Position numbers and translations under genes: made by a program
Notes under the pieces: generated by a model
Seen by the model: only the letters and a program-made list of their open reading frames with translations
Told to the model about the DNA's origin: nothing
The model's database searches: none
From: an uncultured Prevotella sp.
GTDB taxonomy: Bacteria > Bacteroidota > Bacteroidia > Bacteroidales > Bacteroidaceae
NCBI GenBank assembly: GCA_900320905.1
Contig: ONTZ01000004.1
Coordinates: 1-64,000 of the forward strand
Direction: 5' to 3'
DNA length: 64,000 nucleotides
Shown here: piece by piece, positions 1 through 8,721 of the stretch
Layout of the letters: each line of letters opens with the position of its first letter
Numbering within the stretch: the stretch's first letter is position 1

Positions 1-84
1 GTCTCAAACAGACAACCTATATAGGAATAAAAAAAGAATAGTGTAAACCAAGTTAGGAATAACAAACAAAACTGTCAACCAAAA

Positions 85-256
85 TCAGTACACTACAGGC
101 ATATTTCCCCCCACCGTGCATAAACGTGCCCCGGATTCAAGGCATAAAATTCCGACTTCGGAAAATCTTCCCTCAGATTCAGGGCAGGTTTCCACCCCCC
201 GTGCATAAACATGCCCCAGATTCAGGGCTGATTTCTACCCCCCGGGAACGGTATTT
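85..256. repeat. 42-43 bp intergenic repeat, about three units
   Basis: The first 314 bases hold no convincing gene. About three tandem units with a 42-43 bp period are visible: the shared GATTC lies near 134, 176 and 219, each within a GCCCCAGATTCAGGGC-like core, and two units carry GTGCATAAAC before it. The core can form a small hairpin (GCCC with GGGC). Related units occur at 43690-43815 and a single core near 54443, so this is a dispersed family. The remainder of 1-314 shows nothing I recognise. Confidence 0.7.
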
Positions 257-314
257 TTCTGATTTCAGACTGACTTTTCTGACAGAGGATAGGATCGCTC
301 TCATCGAAATAGGG

Positions 315-536
315 CTACGCTACTTTGGCAGCAATCAGTTCATTTTTAAGGAAACTGTAAACATAACGGGGACTCTGGTAGTAGAACCCGGTGGCATCAC
401 GCTGCAACCGCTGGTAGGTCTCCGAGTTGATGACCGTGGCAAGGGCTTGTTCAATCGTGAGTTGTGGATCTTCGTCCATTAACAGCAGGGCGAGACGTTT
501 CACCATATCGAGTTTCATCTGTTCCTTTTCGTTCAT
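315..536 (-). CDS. DUF3791-like small protein, downstream partner of the DUF3990 gene
   Basis: A 73-residue soluble protein with no signal peptide. The helical stretch with TIEQALATVINSETYQRL and the ending YVYSFLKNEL resemble the small DUF3791-type proteins that accompany DUF3990 genes in Bacteroidetes and Firmicutes. Its ATG overlaps the stop of the DUF3990 gene by four bases (ATGA), so it is translationally coupled and third in a three-gene operon. If the DUF3990 protein is a toxin, one of the two flanking small proteins would be the natural antitoxin; that is inference from context. The family call is tentative, since a protein this short offers little to match. Confidence 0.55.
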   Translation of the reverse strand: MNEKEQMKLDMVKRLALLLMDEDPQLTIEQALATVINSETYQRLQRDATGFYYQSPRYVYSFLKNELIAAKVA

Positions 537-805
537 AGTCTTTTCAGGATTTTGACGGCACGCTCTGTGCCAAAGAAGTATTGAAAGGTAATACCCTTCA
601 TATTGCGGAGATTATGAACGAGTGTTGGCAGGTCAATGCTTTGGTTCTCATATTTCCAGAGTTGCACGCCGACGCGGTCGTTGGCGATAGGCCCGATAAC
701 GATATCGTAATCGTGAGCAGGCTGACGGCTGGCATTGTTGCGGTTTAACAATTTTGCAAGATCTATCTCGCCGAAATCAGCATTTGTACCGTGGTAAAGT
801 ATCAT
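533..805 (-). pseudogene. DUF3990 (ADP-ribosyltransferase-like) gene with internal deletion
   Basis: The start is the ATG at 805, giving MILYHGTN, the conserved N-terminus of DUF3990, a family in the ADP-ribosyltransferase clan. The C-terminal part HDYDIVIGPIANDRVGVQL to the ITFQYFFGTERAVKIL end is also family-like. Full proteins usually have roughly 150 or more residues, with a Gly-Phe-Tyr-Leu-Thr-type block after the N-terminus; here the sequence jumps within RNNASRQPAHDYD, so about 60-70 residues, including most of the presumed NAD-binding core, are missing while the frame is kept. The product is 90 residues and probably inactive. It overlaps both neighbours by four bases (ATGA), so operon structure survived the deletion. 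Confidence 0.6.
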
Positions 806-1026
806 ACAAGAGCCCCTCCCTTCCGGTGACAATATTCGGCCATATCGCTGACCATCGACTGGAACGACTGCGTGTGGCAGTAGTCATAGTGTTCATCGAC
901 GAAAGCGATGCCTCCAAAACGACTCAGGTAGTTGAACGCCTGTTTAAGCGTCAGCCCGAAGCGCCGTCCGAATTCCAGCACGAGAATGAGCGTCCATTCC
1001 ATCTTATCATGATTACTATATCCCAT
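802..1026 (-). CDS. DUF3791-like small protein, first gene of the DUF3990 operon
   Basis: A 74-residue protein; the ATG at 1026 and an alternative ATG at 1002 (MEWTLILV) are both possible. The pattern of an N-terminal helix (LILVLEFGRRFGLTLKQAFNYL), then a central GGIAFVDEHYDYCHTQS segment and a short helix, fits DUF3791, which regularly neighbours DUF3990. It ends in a four-base overlap with the DUF3990 start. A Bacteroidetes-type -7 box lies about 30 bases upstream, so this is the operon leader. A role as antitoxin or cofactor of the ART-like protein is inferred only from gene order. Confidence 0.6.
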   Translation of the reverse strand: MGYSNHDKMEWTLILVLEFGRRFGLTLKQAFNYLSRFGGIAFVDEHYDYCHTQSFQSMVSDMAEYCHRKGGALV

Positions 1027-1052
1027 AATCTTCGGTGACTAATTATTCCGCT

Positions 1053-1061
1053 GCAAAAATA
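1053..1061 (-). promoter_or_regulatory. Promoter -7 box of the DUF3791/DUF3990 operon
   Basis: On the minus strand this reads TATTTTTGC, matching TAnnTTTGC, and lies about 27 bases before the ATG at 1026. The upstream part is very AT-rich; a clear -33 TTTG at the ideal distance is not evident. Confidence 0.5.
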
Positions 1062-1100
1062 TAAAATATATTTTGAACTTCCAAATGTTTCGGGGGAAAT

Positions 1101-1190
1101 CTGACAGGGGACAGGTTCCTGTCAGGCCGAATCCGCGCCAATGTCACCTGACAGGAACCTGTCCCCTGTCAGAATATCCCCTGTCAGAAG
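1101..1190. repeat. REP-like element: perfect 26-bp inverted repeat with nested palindromes
   Basis: The arms 1101-1126 and 1147-1172 are perfect reverse complements separated by 20 bases. Each arm contains a smaller palindrome (ACAGG TT CCTGT), and a third partial copy (CCCCTGTCAG) follows at 1178-1187. The element sits just past the stop codon of the 1926-residue gene and could end its transcript. GGGGACAGG-type palindromes are common REP sequences mobilised by RAYT (Y1) transposases in many bacteria; no such transposase is in the window. A single degenerate piece occurs at 7186-7203 on the far side of the same gene. Confidence 0.8.
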
Positions 1191-1198
1191 GGCCGCCA

Positions 1199-4100
1199 CT
1201 AGCGCACAACGACCTTTTGGCCCCCGCGGATATAGACCCCCTTCTGGCTGGGGCGGCCACTGAGCCTGCGACCGTCGAGCCCGAAGTAAGTATCGTCCTT
1301 GCCTTCGCTAACTTCTTTAACTCCGATAACTCCGGTTGCGTCGCTCTCCCCGCCTCCGAGGCTGATTCTCCGCGCGCCGCTCGAACCGCCGCCCGCAGGA
1401 GCGGGTATGTCCTCGTGCAGCAGGATGTTGATCTTCGGAATCACCAGCAGGCAGTGGCCCGCGGCCGGCGTGTCGTCGTAAGCGAACGTTATCGGCACGA
1501 AGCGGTCGCCCGTGAGCGTGAAGACGAGGTAGTCGCGCGCCTGCTCCGCCGTGCTGACGGTCGCACCAGCCGCCTCGCCGATCAGCTCCGCGAAGGTCTT
1601 CGCGCCGTCAGTGGCGATGAAGTTCTGGAGTCGGTCGGTGCGGCTGTCGTAGTCGTCCCTGATGTTGGAGGACGTAATGCCGTCACCGCTACTTTCGTTC
1701 GCGCAGGTCAGGGCGAAGGTGCCGAGGTCGTTACCCTCCGTCTCGCTGGCCAGGATCACCGCCCTGTCCTTCGGAACACCGGCCAGCGGCGTCTCGGACA
1801 GGATCACCTCAGCCGTAATAGTACCGTCGAGTTTCTTGTTAAACTTCACCCCCGTGGGATAGAGCGCCACCGTCTCGTCGCCCAGAAGCCAGTAGCCGTC
1901 AGTACGGTCGCAGGCCATGTATTTCCCGCTCCCGACAACGGGATAAGCCTTCTTGAGGGTCTTGCCGCTGATGAAATTGAGAGTAGTATTGCCCGGCACG
2001 TCGAAAACATAGTCAGCATCAGCCGAACCGCAGGCCTCGTCTAAGACACATCCAAGGTCGCTGACGCCAAGATACTGCCAGCGGGGGATTTTCACGCCGC
2101 CGCTTTCGACAGAATACTGGTTGGAACTGATAAATTCGGTGGCATCGTTCAGACTGAGGAAGATGTCGTTCTTGGCATAGATGCCACTTAGGGTACCATT
2201 GGCTTTCACCTGCCCGGCGGTGATGCTGACAGTGCCGGCATTAGAATAAATGCCATAGTAGCCAGGGTTGCTGGCGTCGGCAGTGACCTCTCCGCCGCTG
2301 ATGTTGATGTCGCCAGCGGCACTATAGATGGCATAACTGCCGATGCCGGTGCCGACGGCTGTAACATCGCTCTTGATGTTGACATCATTCGTAGCCCAGA
2401 TGCCAGCTTTATCGCCCTCGGCAGAAACCGTGCCGCCGTTGATGTCGATAGTGTGCGCGCCAGTGGTCTGGCAGTAAATGCCAATGCCATTATCGTGCTC
2501 TTTCAAAGCGCGGATATTGCCGCCATTGACAGTAATGCCGCATTCATCCGCATAGAAGCCGTACTTCTCAAGACTTCTCACCTCGCCGCCGTTGAATGTC
2601 AGACCGCCACCGTCGGCATAGATGCCATAACAGTCCTGTGAGGTATTGCATTGGAGATAAAAATCTCCGCCGTTGATGGTGACAGCGCCTGCACGGATAT
2701 CAGAGGCCCCGTGATGTAGAGGAGAAGTACTGAGCATGCCTATATCAAATTCTTCGTTCTGGGCATAGATGGTGAGCGAGGTAGAAGCATCGCCATAGAT
2801 ACAGCCTCTGCTGGCGCTGGCGACAACAGCCATATGGCAGTTGTTGGCAAGCACTAAATGTACGTTACCTTTGAGTTTGATAGAATTATCATAATTTAAA
2901 TTAACGTAACTAGGGGACATGACTCTCGGCAATGCGACGTACCACGTGTCGGTGCCGTCCGCGCCGAGCGTCGTCTCCGTGCCGTCGAGGATATAAGCAT
3001 CGTGGCCGTCGTCGGAGGTCTCAGGTGTACTGTCAGTAAGGTCGTCGTGCAGATCGCCCGCCGCATCGATGTATGCAACCATCTGATGCGGCATCCAGAA
3101 TGCAGCCTCCGCAGCGTCATCACTGCCCTCCAGCTTCGCGTGGACCTTCGCTACAAGCGAACCATAAGGCTTGTAGGTGAATATCTCGTCAGGATCGATG
3201 GGCTTACCCGCTTTTTCGTGCCCGGCGGGGTAAGTGACATGCGCACCGTAGCCGCTGGTCAGCGTGCCGAGGTTGTCGCCTTTGTAAGTAACGGATATCT
3301 TCTGCGCAGGCGCCGCGCTGATGTCGTCAGTAAACGAAATCAAGGCGCCGTTTTCCAAATAGATGTTAGAACCGGCATCTTCACCGCGATTGAACGCAGG
3401 CCAACCCTTGAGAGTAGTCGTGCCGCCTTTCAAACGTATGCCTTTGGTATTGGTACCGATATGCTCGATGGTCAAGGCGCCCACAATGCTGAGGGTAGAA
3501 GCATCATTCCGAATAATTTCAAAACCATCACCTGGGCTTTTAATTAGCCCGCTACCGCCGGAGTCGATGATGTCAAGAAGAGCACCTCCTTCAACAATGA
3601 CAAGAGGAGTATGACTGCCGATTAAAGTATGCCCGCCCAGGTCGAGCGTGAAAAGCTTTCCAGCTGTTAGGAATTGGATACATAAACTAATAATATCCAC
3701 ATCGTCGGCAAGCATCACCGTCGCGTCGTCTGTCAAGGTCTCAACGTCGTTATACAGCGTCGCCGCGTTGGTATAGGCATTGACAGCCGTAGCAGTCTGT
3801 ATCAGCGCCAGCGTGCCGCTGGGGACAACCCAGGCTTCGCCCCCGGCGAAGGCCAGCTTATTGCCGCCGATGTTAGTAACCGTGAACACGTCGCCCGGCG
3901 CCTTCACCTTGCCCGCATTAGCGTCCCCGGCCTCGTAGCGCACCGTCTTCCCGTAGCCCGTAGACAGTTTCCGCGGGATGTTGGTCGCGTCTTCAACGTA
4001 AACCTTAAGTTTGGCCGACAGATTCAGGCTCTCGCCGATGCCAAGAGTCTTGCCATAGGCGAGATAGACATCATTGGCATCCACAGAACCCAAGAACTTC

Positions 4101-6979
4101 ATTTCGCCGTCGATGGTGAGCGTGCCAAAGTTATAGATACGGTTGCCGGATACCCCGGTGGCGCGGAGAGTAACGCCCTTCACCGTCAGCTCGCCATAGT
4201 TAGCGATACAAACGCCGTCCGCTCCGTACTGTAATATCCCGCCGTCAGTGCCAGTGTTCACCACCGTCAGCGAATATACACTGTTGTCAATGACTTTAAT
4301 TTGACATCCCGACAGTTCGAAGCCGTTGAGGTCGAGAGTCATCTTCTTCGCATTCTCGGGAGTATAGCCAACAGCGCTAGTAAAGGTTCGGAAATCGAGC
4401 CACGCAGTGCCGAGGTCGACATCGCACAACATCTTCACCGTGGTGTCATCATCGACACGGTCGGCAGCATATACCGCCTGAACCAGCGCCCCAGCCGCAG
4501 TGGAAAGACCTAAGGCGCCCGTACCTATATTATATGTATACGTGTCATCGCCCGACTTCACCTCCGCCACAGGGAAGCTCCCGGCGTAGGCAACGGCCTC
4601 ACCGCCGCTAAGGAGCAAGTACGTACCGTCAGCGACGCCCAGCACAGTGAATAGCAGGCCCGGCTCCTGCGGACGATCCTTGTCAGCCCCCCAGCCGCCC
4701 CGCTTGACATAAGTAGCAAAGCCCGAGGTCAGCGTCAGCCCGCTCGTGCCCGGGGTAACAGGGTCCCCGTTGATATCTTCAATCTTAATCTTGATAGGAT
4801 TTGCAGGCCCGCCGGAAATATCAGCGGTGAAACTGATGAAAGTATTAGAGCCATTGGAGGCTTGTTCGAGCCTGATGTCGCAGGCATTGCCCGCATCGAA
4901 CGTCGGGAAGCCGGCGACAGTGAGAGTACCTGGGTTATAGATGCCCGCAGCCTCGCCGCTCGTGATGGTAACGTTTTCGCCCACGGTCAGCGCGCCCCTG
5001 TTGCCGACAGCAGAAGTGCCGCCCCCGCCAAGTACAGTCACTGCACCTGCATCGCAGCCCAGCCGCATCGTTCCTTCGTTATAGATAGGAGAACTTCCAC
5101 CCGTGACCCCGATGAACGTGCCGCCGCTGATGGTAGCAGTGCCGCCATTGGCATTATACACCACTCTGCCGTGGCCAATTATAGTGCCGCCGCTGCCGCT
5201 GTCGCGGATAGTCAGTCCCGCGCCTCCATTGACATTAATGACACCGCCATCTGAATTGCCCGTCAGCAGATGGCCGTTCAAGTCGATGACAACAGGATGA
5301 TCCGCCGAGCCATTAAACACGTCGACATAGCCACTGCCGAGATCCACGTTGCGCAGCAGCTTAATCTCGGCGTTGGGAGTATTTTCAGGGAAATAATCGA
5401 CACAAATCTGGAGGTCGGCAGTTAAACCTTGATTGCCGTCTGTGAAGATTGCGGCGGCGTCTTCACCTATCTTGACGACTTGCGCCTCGCCGACATCCGT
5501 ACCGCTGCCGCTCTTCGCGCAGAACTCATAATATTCATTGTCACTAGGATCCGGGTCGTACGCCTGGAACATCATCGCAGGGTGAATACCCTTCACCTTG
5601 TCCTTATACCCCGACGTAACAACGTAGGGAGCACTCCCGGCCGTGTAATCCCCGTTTCTCTCGGTGTAACTGAACTGCCCCACCTTTATCTTCACGTAAT
5701 CCGCAGGCAGAGAACTTATCTCCCCCGCCATCGTGATCACCTTCCCCTCCGCCAGACCAATGTCCGCCGGCAAGTTCGGGAAATCGGCACCGCCAAAATC
5801 AGGTATCGCATGCAGATTCATTGTGCCTGCATTGTAGATACCAATTTCGAATTGCTTAAATTCGCCTCCATACACATCGGCAGTTCCGCTATTATAAACA
5901 CCCGCGCCCATTCTTACGCCAAAAAATAAACCGCCTTTAATAATCAGCGTCTTTGCATTGTCGATTCCCTTTTCAAGATACTTAAAGTCGCCGCCATTCA
6001 CGGTAACAGTTCCATTGTTATAAACACCCGTCCCGCAGCCTTCGCCAGTAAATACTCCGCCATTAATATACAGAGTTTTTTCATTGTCGATAAACTTTCC
6101 GAGATGATTAAATGTGCCGCCTTCAACGGTGGCAGTTCCGTTGTTATAAACACCCGTCCCGTTGTTACCGCTGGTAAAGGTTACGCCTTTAATAGTCAGC
6201 GTCCCTTCATTGTCGATACCCTTTTCGACATCCTCAAATGTGCCGCCTTCAACGGTAACTGTTCCGGTATTATAAACACCCGTCTCGCTGAGAATGCCTT
6301 TAAATGTTCCGCCTTTAATATTCAGCGTCCCTGCATTGTCAATACCCATTTCGAGCTTATCAAATGTGCCGCCATAAACGGTAACAGTTCCGGTGCTATG
6401 AACACCCGTGCCGCTGTAATCGCCAGTAAATGTTCCGTCTTTAATATTCAGCGTCCCTGCATTGTCAATACCCATTTTGAGCATATCAAATGTGCCGCCA
6501 TACACGTTGACAGTTCCCTTATTATAGACACACGTCCCTTTTTCATTGCAATTTAATTGTCCATCATAAAAATTCAGCGTGGCGCCATTGCTGACAATAA
6601 AGACTTTGCCGTCATCAGGCAAATTCTTAATGACGAAACTGCCATTACTGCCGTCAAATATGTTCAGGCACACGCCAGTAACTGTGATAGAAAAATTGGA
6701 ATTATTGAAATCTAAGGCTTTACCATTCAAATCAATCGTGGCGTTAGTGCTGCACTCGATATTAGCATCAACAGTGATATCTCCCGTGAGTCTGATCGAA
6801 ATATTATCAGTCCCGCCCATGCTAAGCAAAGTCCTGAGCCCATCGGCATCACCGACCTCCATGACAGCTGCCCCATCCCACGGGTAACTTCCGCTCTGCG
6901 CCGCCATGCTTCCGGCGCCGCCAAAAACCATCACCACAATCCCCAAGAGGGTAATGAATCTAAATATTGACTTATTCAT
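1199..6979 (-). CDS. Giant secreted beta-helix repeat protein with short T9SS-like C-terminal motif
   Basis: This 1926-residue protein starts with a Sec signal peptide (basic start, hydrophobic stretch to about residue 27, MAAQS). Residues about 130-385 are six units of 42 residues with the pattern GTGVYNxGTVTVxGGTF and IDNxGTLxIKGGTF, typical of right-handed parallel beta-helices. Four modules containing DLNGxxL (near residues 80, 560, 915 and 1105) and further GG(x)F/V strands follow, including TINGG, TFNGGEV and TVNGGN. The last 40 residues (YFGLDGRRLSGRPSQKG, then VYIRGG) resemble the end of a type A T9SS sorting domain and match the end of the 22982-26077 protein. The likely site is the cell surface; the ligand is unknown. 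The gene is GC-rich and monocistronic, with its own promoter and a downstream inverted repeat. Confidence 0.75.
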   Translation of the reverse strand: MNKSIFRFITLLGIVVMVFGGAGSMAAQSGSYPWDGAAVMEVGDADGLRTLLSMGGTDNISIRLTGDITVDANIECSTNATIDLNGKALDFNNSNFSITVTGVCLNIFDGSNGSFVIKNLPDDGKVFIVSNGATLNFYDGQLNCNEKGTCVYNKGTVNVYGGTFDMLKMGIDNAGTLNIKDGTFTGDYSGTGVHSTGTVTVYGGTFDKLEMGIDNAGTLNIKGGTFKGILSETGVYNTGTVTVEGGTFEDVEKGIDNEGTLTIKGVTFTSGNNGTGVYNNGTATVEGGTFNHLGKFIDNEKTLYINGGVFTGEGCGTGVYNNGTVTVNGGDFKYLEKGIDNAKTLIIKGGLFFGVRMGAGVYNSGTADVYGGEFKQFEIGIYNAGTMNLHAIPDFGGADFPNLPADIGLAEGKVITMAGEISSLPADYVKIKVGQFSYTERNGDYTAGSAPYVVTSGYKDKVKGIHPAMMFQAYDPDPSDNEYYEFCAKSGSGTDVGEAQVVKIGEDAAAIFTDGNQGLTADLQICVDYFPENTPNAEIKLLRNVDLGSGYVDVFNGSADHPVVIDLNGHLLTGNSDGGVINVNGGAGLTIRDSGSGGTIIGHGRVVYNANGGTATISGGTFIGVTGGSSPIYNEGTMRLGCDAGAVTVLGGGGTSAVGNRGALTVGENVTITSGEAAGIYNPGTLTVAGFPTFDAGNACDIRLEQASNGSNTFISFTADISGGPANPIKIKIEDINGDPVTPGTSGLTLTSGFATYVKRGGWGADKDRPQEPGLLFTVLGVADGTYLLLSGGEAVAYAGSFPVAEVKSGDDTYTYNIGTGALGLSTAAGALVQAVYAADRVDDDTTVKMLCDVDLGTAWLDFRTFTSAVGYTPENAKKMTLDLNGFELSGCQIKVIDNSVYSLTVVNTGTDGGILQYGADGVCIANYGELTVKGVTLRATGVSGNRIYNFGTLTIDGEMKFLGSVDANDVYLAYGKTLGIGESLNLSAKLKVYVEDATNIPRKLSTGYGKTVRYEAGDANAGKVKAPGDVFTVTNIGGNKLAFAGGEAWVVPSGTLALIQTATAVNAYTNAATLYNDVETLTDDATVMLADDVDIISLCIQFLTAGKLFTLDLGGHTLIGSHTPLVIVEGGALLDIIDSGGSGLIKSPGDGFEIIRNDASTLSIVGALTIEHIGTNTKGIRLKGGTTTLKGWPAFNRGEDAGSNIYLENGALISFTDDISAAPAQKISVTYKGDNLGTLTSGYGAHVTYPAGHEKAGKPIDPDEIFTYKPYGSLVAKVHAKLEGSDDAAEAAFWMPHQMVAYIDAAGDLHDDLTDSTPETSDDGHDAYILDGTETTLGADGTDTWYVALPRVMSPSYVNLNYDNSIKLKGNVHLVLANNCHMAVVASASRGCIYGDASTSLTIYAQNEEFDIGMLSTSPLHHGASDIRAGAVTINGGDFYLQCNTSQDCYGIYADGGGLTFNGGEVRSLEKYGFYADECGITVNGGNIRALKEHDNGIGIYCQTTGAHTIDINGGTVSAEGDKAGIWATNDVNIKSDVTAVGTGIGSYAIYSAAGDINISGGEVTADASNPGYYGIYSNAGTVSITAGQVKANGTLSGIYAKNDIFLSLNDATEFISSNQYSVESGGVKIPRWQYLGVSDLGCVLDEACGSADADYVFDVPGNTTLNFISGKTLKKAYPVVGSGKYMACDRTDGYWLLGDETVALYPTGVKFNKKLDGTITAEVILSETPLAGVPKDRAVILASETEGNDLGTFALTCANESSGDGITSSNIRDDYDSRTDRLQNFIATDGAKTFAELIGEAAGATVSTAEQARDYLVFTLTGDRFVPITFAYDDTPAAGHCLLVIPKINILLHEDIPAPAGGGSSGARRISLGGGESDATGVIGVKEVSEGKDDTYFGLDGRRLSGRPSQKGVYIRGGQKVVVR
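5830..6585 (-). repeat. Six tandem 126-bp coding repeats
   Basis: The shared ATAAACACCC-like block begins at 5894, 6020, 6146, 6272, 6398 and 6524, exactly 126 bases (42 codons) apart each time. Units differ by scattered substitutions, so this is an older expansion, but the unbroken phase keeps the frame and would allow unit gain or loss by recombination. Confidence 0.9.
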
Positions 6980-7021
6980 ATCGTTATCGTTTTAATTGTC
7001 TGGTTTATAATCATTCACGGC

Positions 7022-7053
7022 GCAAAGATAGGAATAATTCCTGAAAGTACAAA
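7022..7053 (-). promoter_or_regulatory. Promoter of the beta-helix protein gene
   Basis: On the minus strand TTTG (7050-7053) is separated by exactly 19 bases from TATCTTTGC (7022-7030), a full match to the Bacteroidetes promoter consensus. The ATG follows about 43 bases downstream. Confidence 0.75.
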
Positions 7054-7255
7054 ATAAATCTGGATTTATTTTATTCCCCGTCCACCTCGGAATTCAGTCA
7101 TAACATTCCGGCCAGGGTGTGGTCTGTCGCCACAAAAAAATGCCGCCGAGACTATCTTCCGATGCCCCGGCGGCAAATCTGACAGGGGACTCTGACAAGT
7201 GACACAAAGATAAATAAAAATCCGCAAAATGCGCAACTTTCTCAGAGAATAATTG

Positions 7256-7264
7256 TACCTTTGT
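7256..7264 (+). promoter_or_regulatory. Promoter -7 box of the RNA methyltransferase-mtnN-luxS operon
   Basis: TACCTTTGT matches TAnnTTTG and ends only nine bases before the ATG at 7273, so the transcript would have an extremely short 5' leader or none. No good -33 element is seen at 19-20 bases. Confidence 0.5.
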
Positions 7265-7272
7265 CGGCGATT

Positions 7273-8067
7273 ATGGAAGAAATGACGATTACCAGCGTAC
7301 AGAACGCCCGTGTGAAGCACGTGGTGGCACTGCAGCAGAAGTCGGCACTGCGCCGCGAGGAAGGACGCTTCGTGGTGGAAGGGCAGCGCGAGATAGAGCA
7401 CTGCATCGCCTGTGGCTACGAGATAGAAGAGATGTTCGTGCTCGACGGTCTTGCCGTCGAACACGAACATATTGTTGTCACCCCGCAGGTGTATGAGAAG
7501 ATGGCGTATCGCGAGGGCACGGAGGGTATCATTGCCGTGGCGAAATGCAAGGCGCACCGGCTGAAAGACCTGGCTTTCAAGAATTCTGACCCGCTCATCG
7601 TGGTATTGGAAAGCGTGGAGAAGCCCGGCAACCTGGGGGCCATCCTGCGCACGGCAGAGGCTGCCCAGGTGGATGCCGTCATCGTGTGCGACCCACTCAC
7701 CGACCTCTACAACCCGAATTTGATCCGCGCCAGCATCGGCGGGGTGTTCAGCGTCCCCACAGCCGTCTGTTCTTCCAAGGAGTGCATCGACTTCCTCAAG
7801 GAGCATCAGATTCGCATCCTCACGGCCCAGTTGCAAGACTCATACGACTACTACGACTACGATATGGGGCATGCGACAGCCATTGTCATGGGCACGGAAT
7901 CGACAGGACTCTCCCAACAATGGCGCGAGGCTGCCGACGCGCATATCCGCATCCCCATGCTCGGTTGCCTCGACTCCCTCAATGTCAGCGTCTCCGCCGC
8001 CATCCTGATGTATGAGGCCGTGCGCCAGCGCCACAAAGTGTATCAGCACCCCGACGCCCGAATGTAA
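7273..8067 (+). CDS. SpoU/TrmH-family RNA 2'-O-methyltransferase
   Basis: The protein (264 residues from the ATG at 7273; a second ATG at 7282 is possible) is a SPOUT methyltransferase that would transfer methyl from SAM to a ribose 2'-OH of rRNA or tRNA. The N-terminal substrate-binding domain contains RREEGRFVVEGQREIEH; the catalytic trefoil-knot part shows motif 1 (ESVEKPGNLGAILRTAEA, invariant N and R), motif 2 (AIVMGTESTGLS) and motif 3 (IPMLGCLDSLNVSVSAAIL). This layout fits RlmB/TsnR-like enzymes; the exact target nucleotide cannot be told. It leads a co-directional set with mtnN 22 bases downstream, whose product recycles the SAM by-product SAH. Confidence 0.9.
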   Translation: MEEMTITSVQNARVKHVVALQQKSALRREEGRFVVEGQREIEHCIACGYEIEEMFVLDGLAVEHEHIVVTPQVYEKMAYREGTEGIIAVAKCKAHRLKDLAFKNSDPLIVVLESVEKPGNLGAILRTAEAAQVDAVIVCDPLTDLYNPNLIRASIGGVFSVPTAVCSSKECIDFLKEHQIRILTAQLQDSYDYYDYDMGHATAIVMGTESTGLSQQWREAADAHIRIPMLGCLDSLNVSVSAAILMYEAVRQRHKVYQHPDARM

Positions 8068-8089
8068 AACCATAAAAAAGTAAAAAGAT

Positions 8090-8719
8090 ATGAAGATTGG
8101 AATGATTGTAGCGATGGAAAAGGAATTGAGGCAACTCCGTCCGTTATTCCCCGAAGACAGGGTGATCCTGCAAAAGAGTGGCATCGCCACCGTGAATGCC
8201 GCCATCCAGGCGTTGGAGATGATCCGCCAGTACAAGCCCGACTGCATTATTTCCACTGGTTGTGCAGGCGGTAATGGTGATGACATCAACCTACAGGATG
8301 TGGTGGTGAGCAGCGAACTGACCTACCACGACGTGTATTGCGGCAAGGCCATCGACGACACCACCGTCTATGGGCAGGTGCAGGGCCTGCCGGCGCGCTA
8401 TCAGGCCGACCCGTACCTGTTGGAGAAGGCCCTGCTAACTGGCGCGAAGCCGGGACTCGTCGTCACCGGCGACTGGTTCGTGGATTCCAAGGAGAAGATG
8501 CGCGAGATTGTCGGCCACTTCCCCGAGGCGAAAGCCGTCGATATGGAGTCATGCGCCATCGCACAAGTGTGTTACATCTACAAGGTGCCGTTCATCTCGT
8601 TCCGTCTCATCAGCGACATCCCCCTGCGCGACACCGATGCCTCGCAGTACCACAACTTCTGGGACACCGTCGCCGAGAAATCGTTCCAAACCACCAAGAC
8701 ATTCATCGAAAGCCTGTAA
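8090..8719 (+). CDS. mtnN: 5'-methylthioadenosine/S-adenosylhomocysteine nucleosidase
   Basis: This 209-residue protein hydrolyses SAH to adenine and S-ribosylhomocysteine, and methylthioadenosine to adenine and methylthioribose. Family motifs are in place: MIVAMEKEL with the catalytic-site Glu, SGIATVNAA, STGCAGG, the substrate-binding VDMESCAIAQV and the catalytic Asp in LISDIPLRD. Length is close to the usual 230. It lies between a SAM-using methyltransferase and luxS (two bases to luxS), so the operon covers both steps of the activated methyl cycle that yield homocysteine and the AI-2 precursor. Confidence 0.95.
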   Translation: MKIGMIVAMEKELRQLRPLFPEDRVILQKSGIATVNAAIQALEMIRQYKPDCIISTGCAGGNGDDINLQDVVVSSELTYHDVYCGKAIDDTTVYGQVQGLPARYQADPYLLEKALLTGAKPGLVVTGDWFVDSKEKMREIVGHFPEAKAVDMESCAIAQVCYIYKVPFISFRLISDIPLRDTDASQYHNFWDTVAEKSFQTTKTFIESL

Positions 8720-8721
8720 TT

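Noticed and set aside
1073-2044. 323-codon plus-strand frame opposite the beta-helix gene
   Set aside because: Low-complexity Arg/Val/Ala-rich shadow in GC-rich DNA, without family features.
5830-6585. 126-bp periodicity as a CRISPR or satellite
   Set aside because: It is in frame within a beta-helix coding region; units are codon-phased.
7066-7836. 256-codon minus-strand frame over the RNA methyltransferase
   Set aside because: The plus-strand SPOUT motifs are clear; this is a shadow frame.
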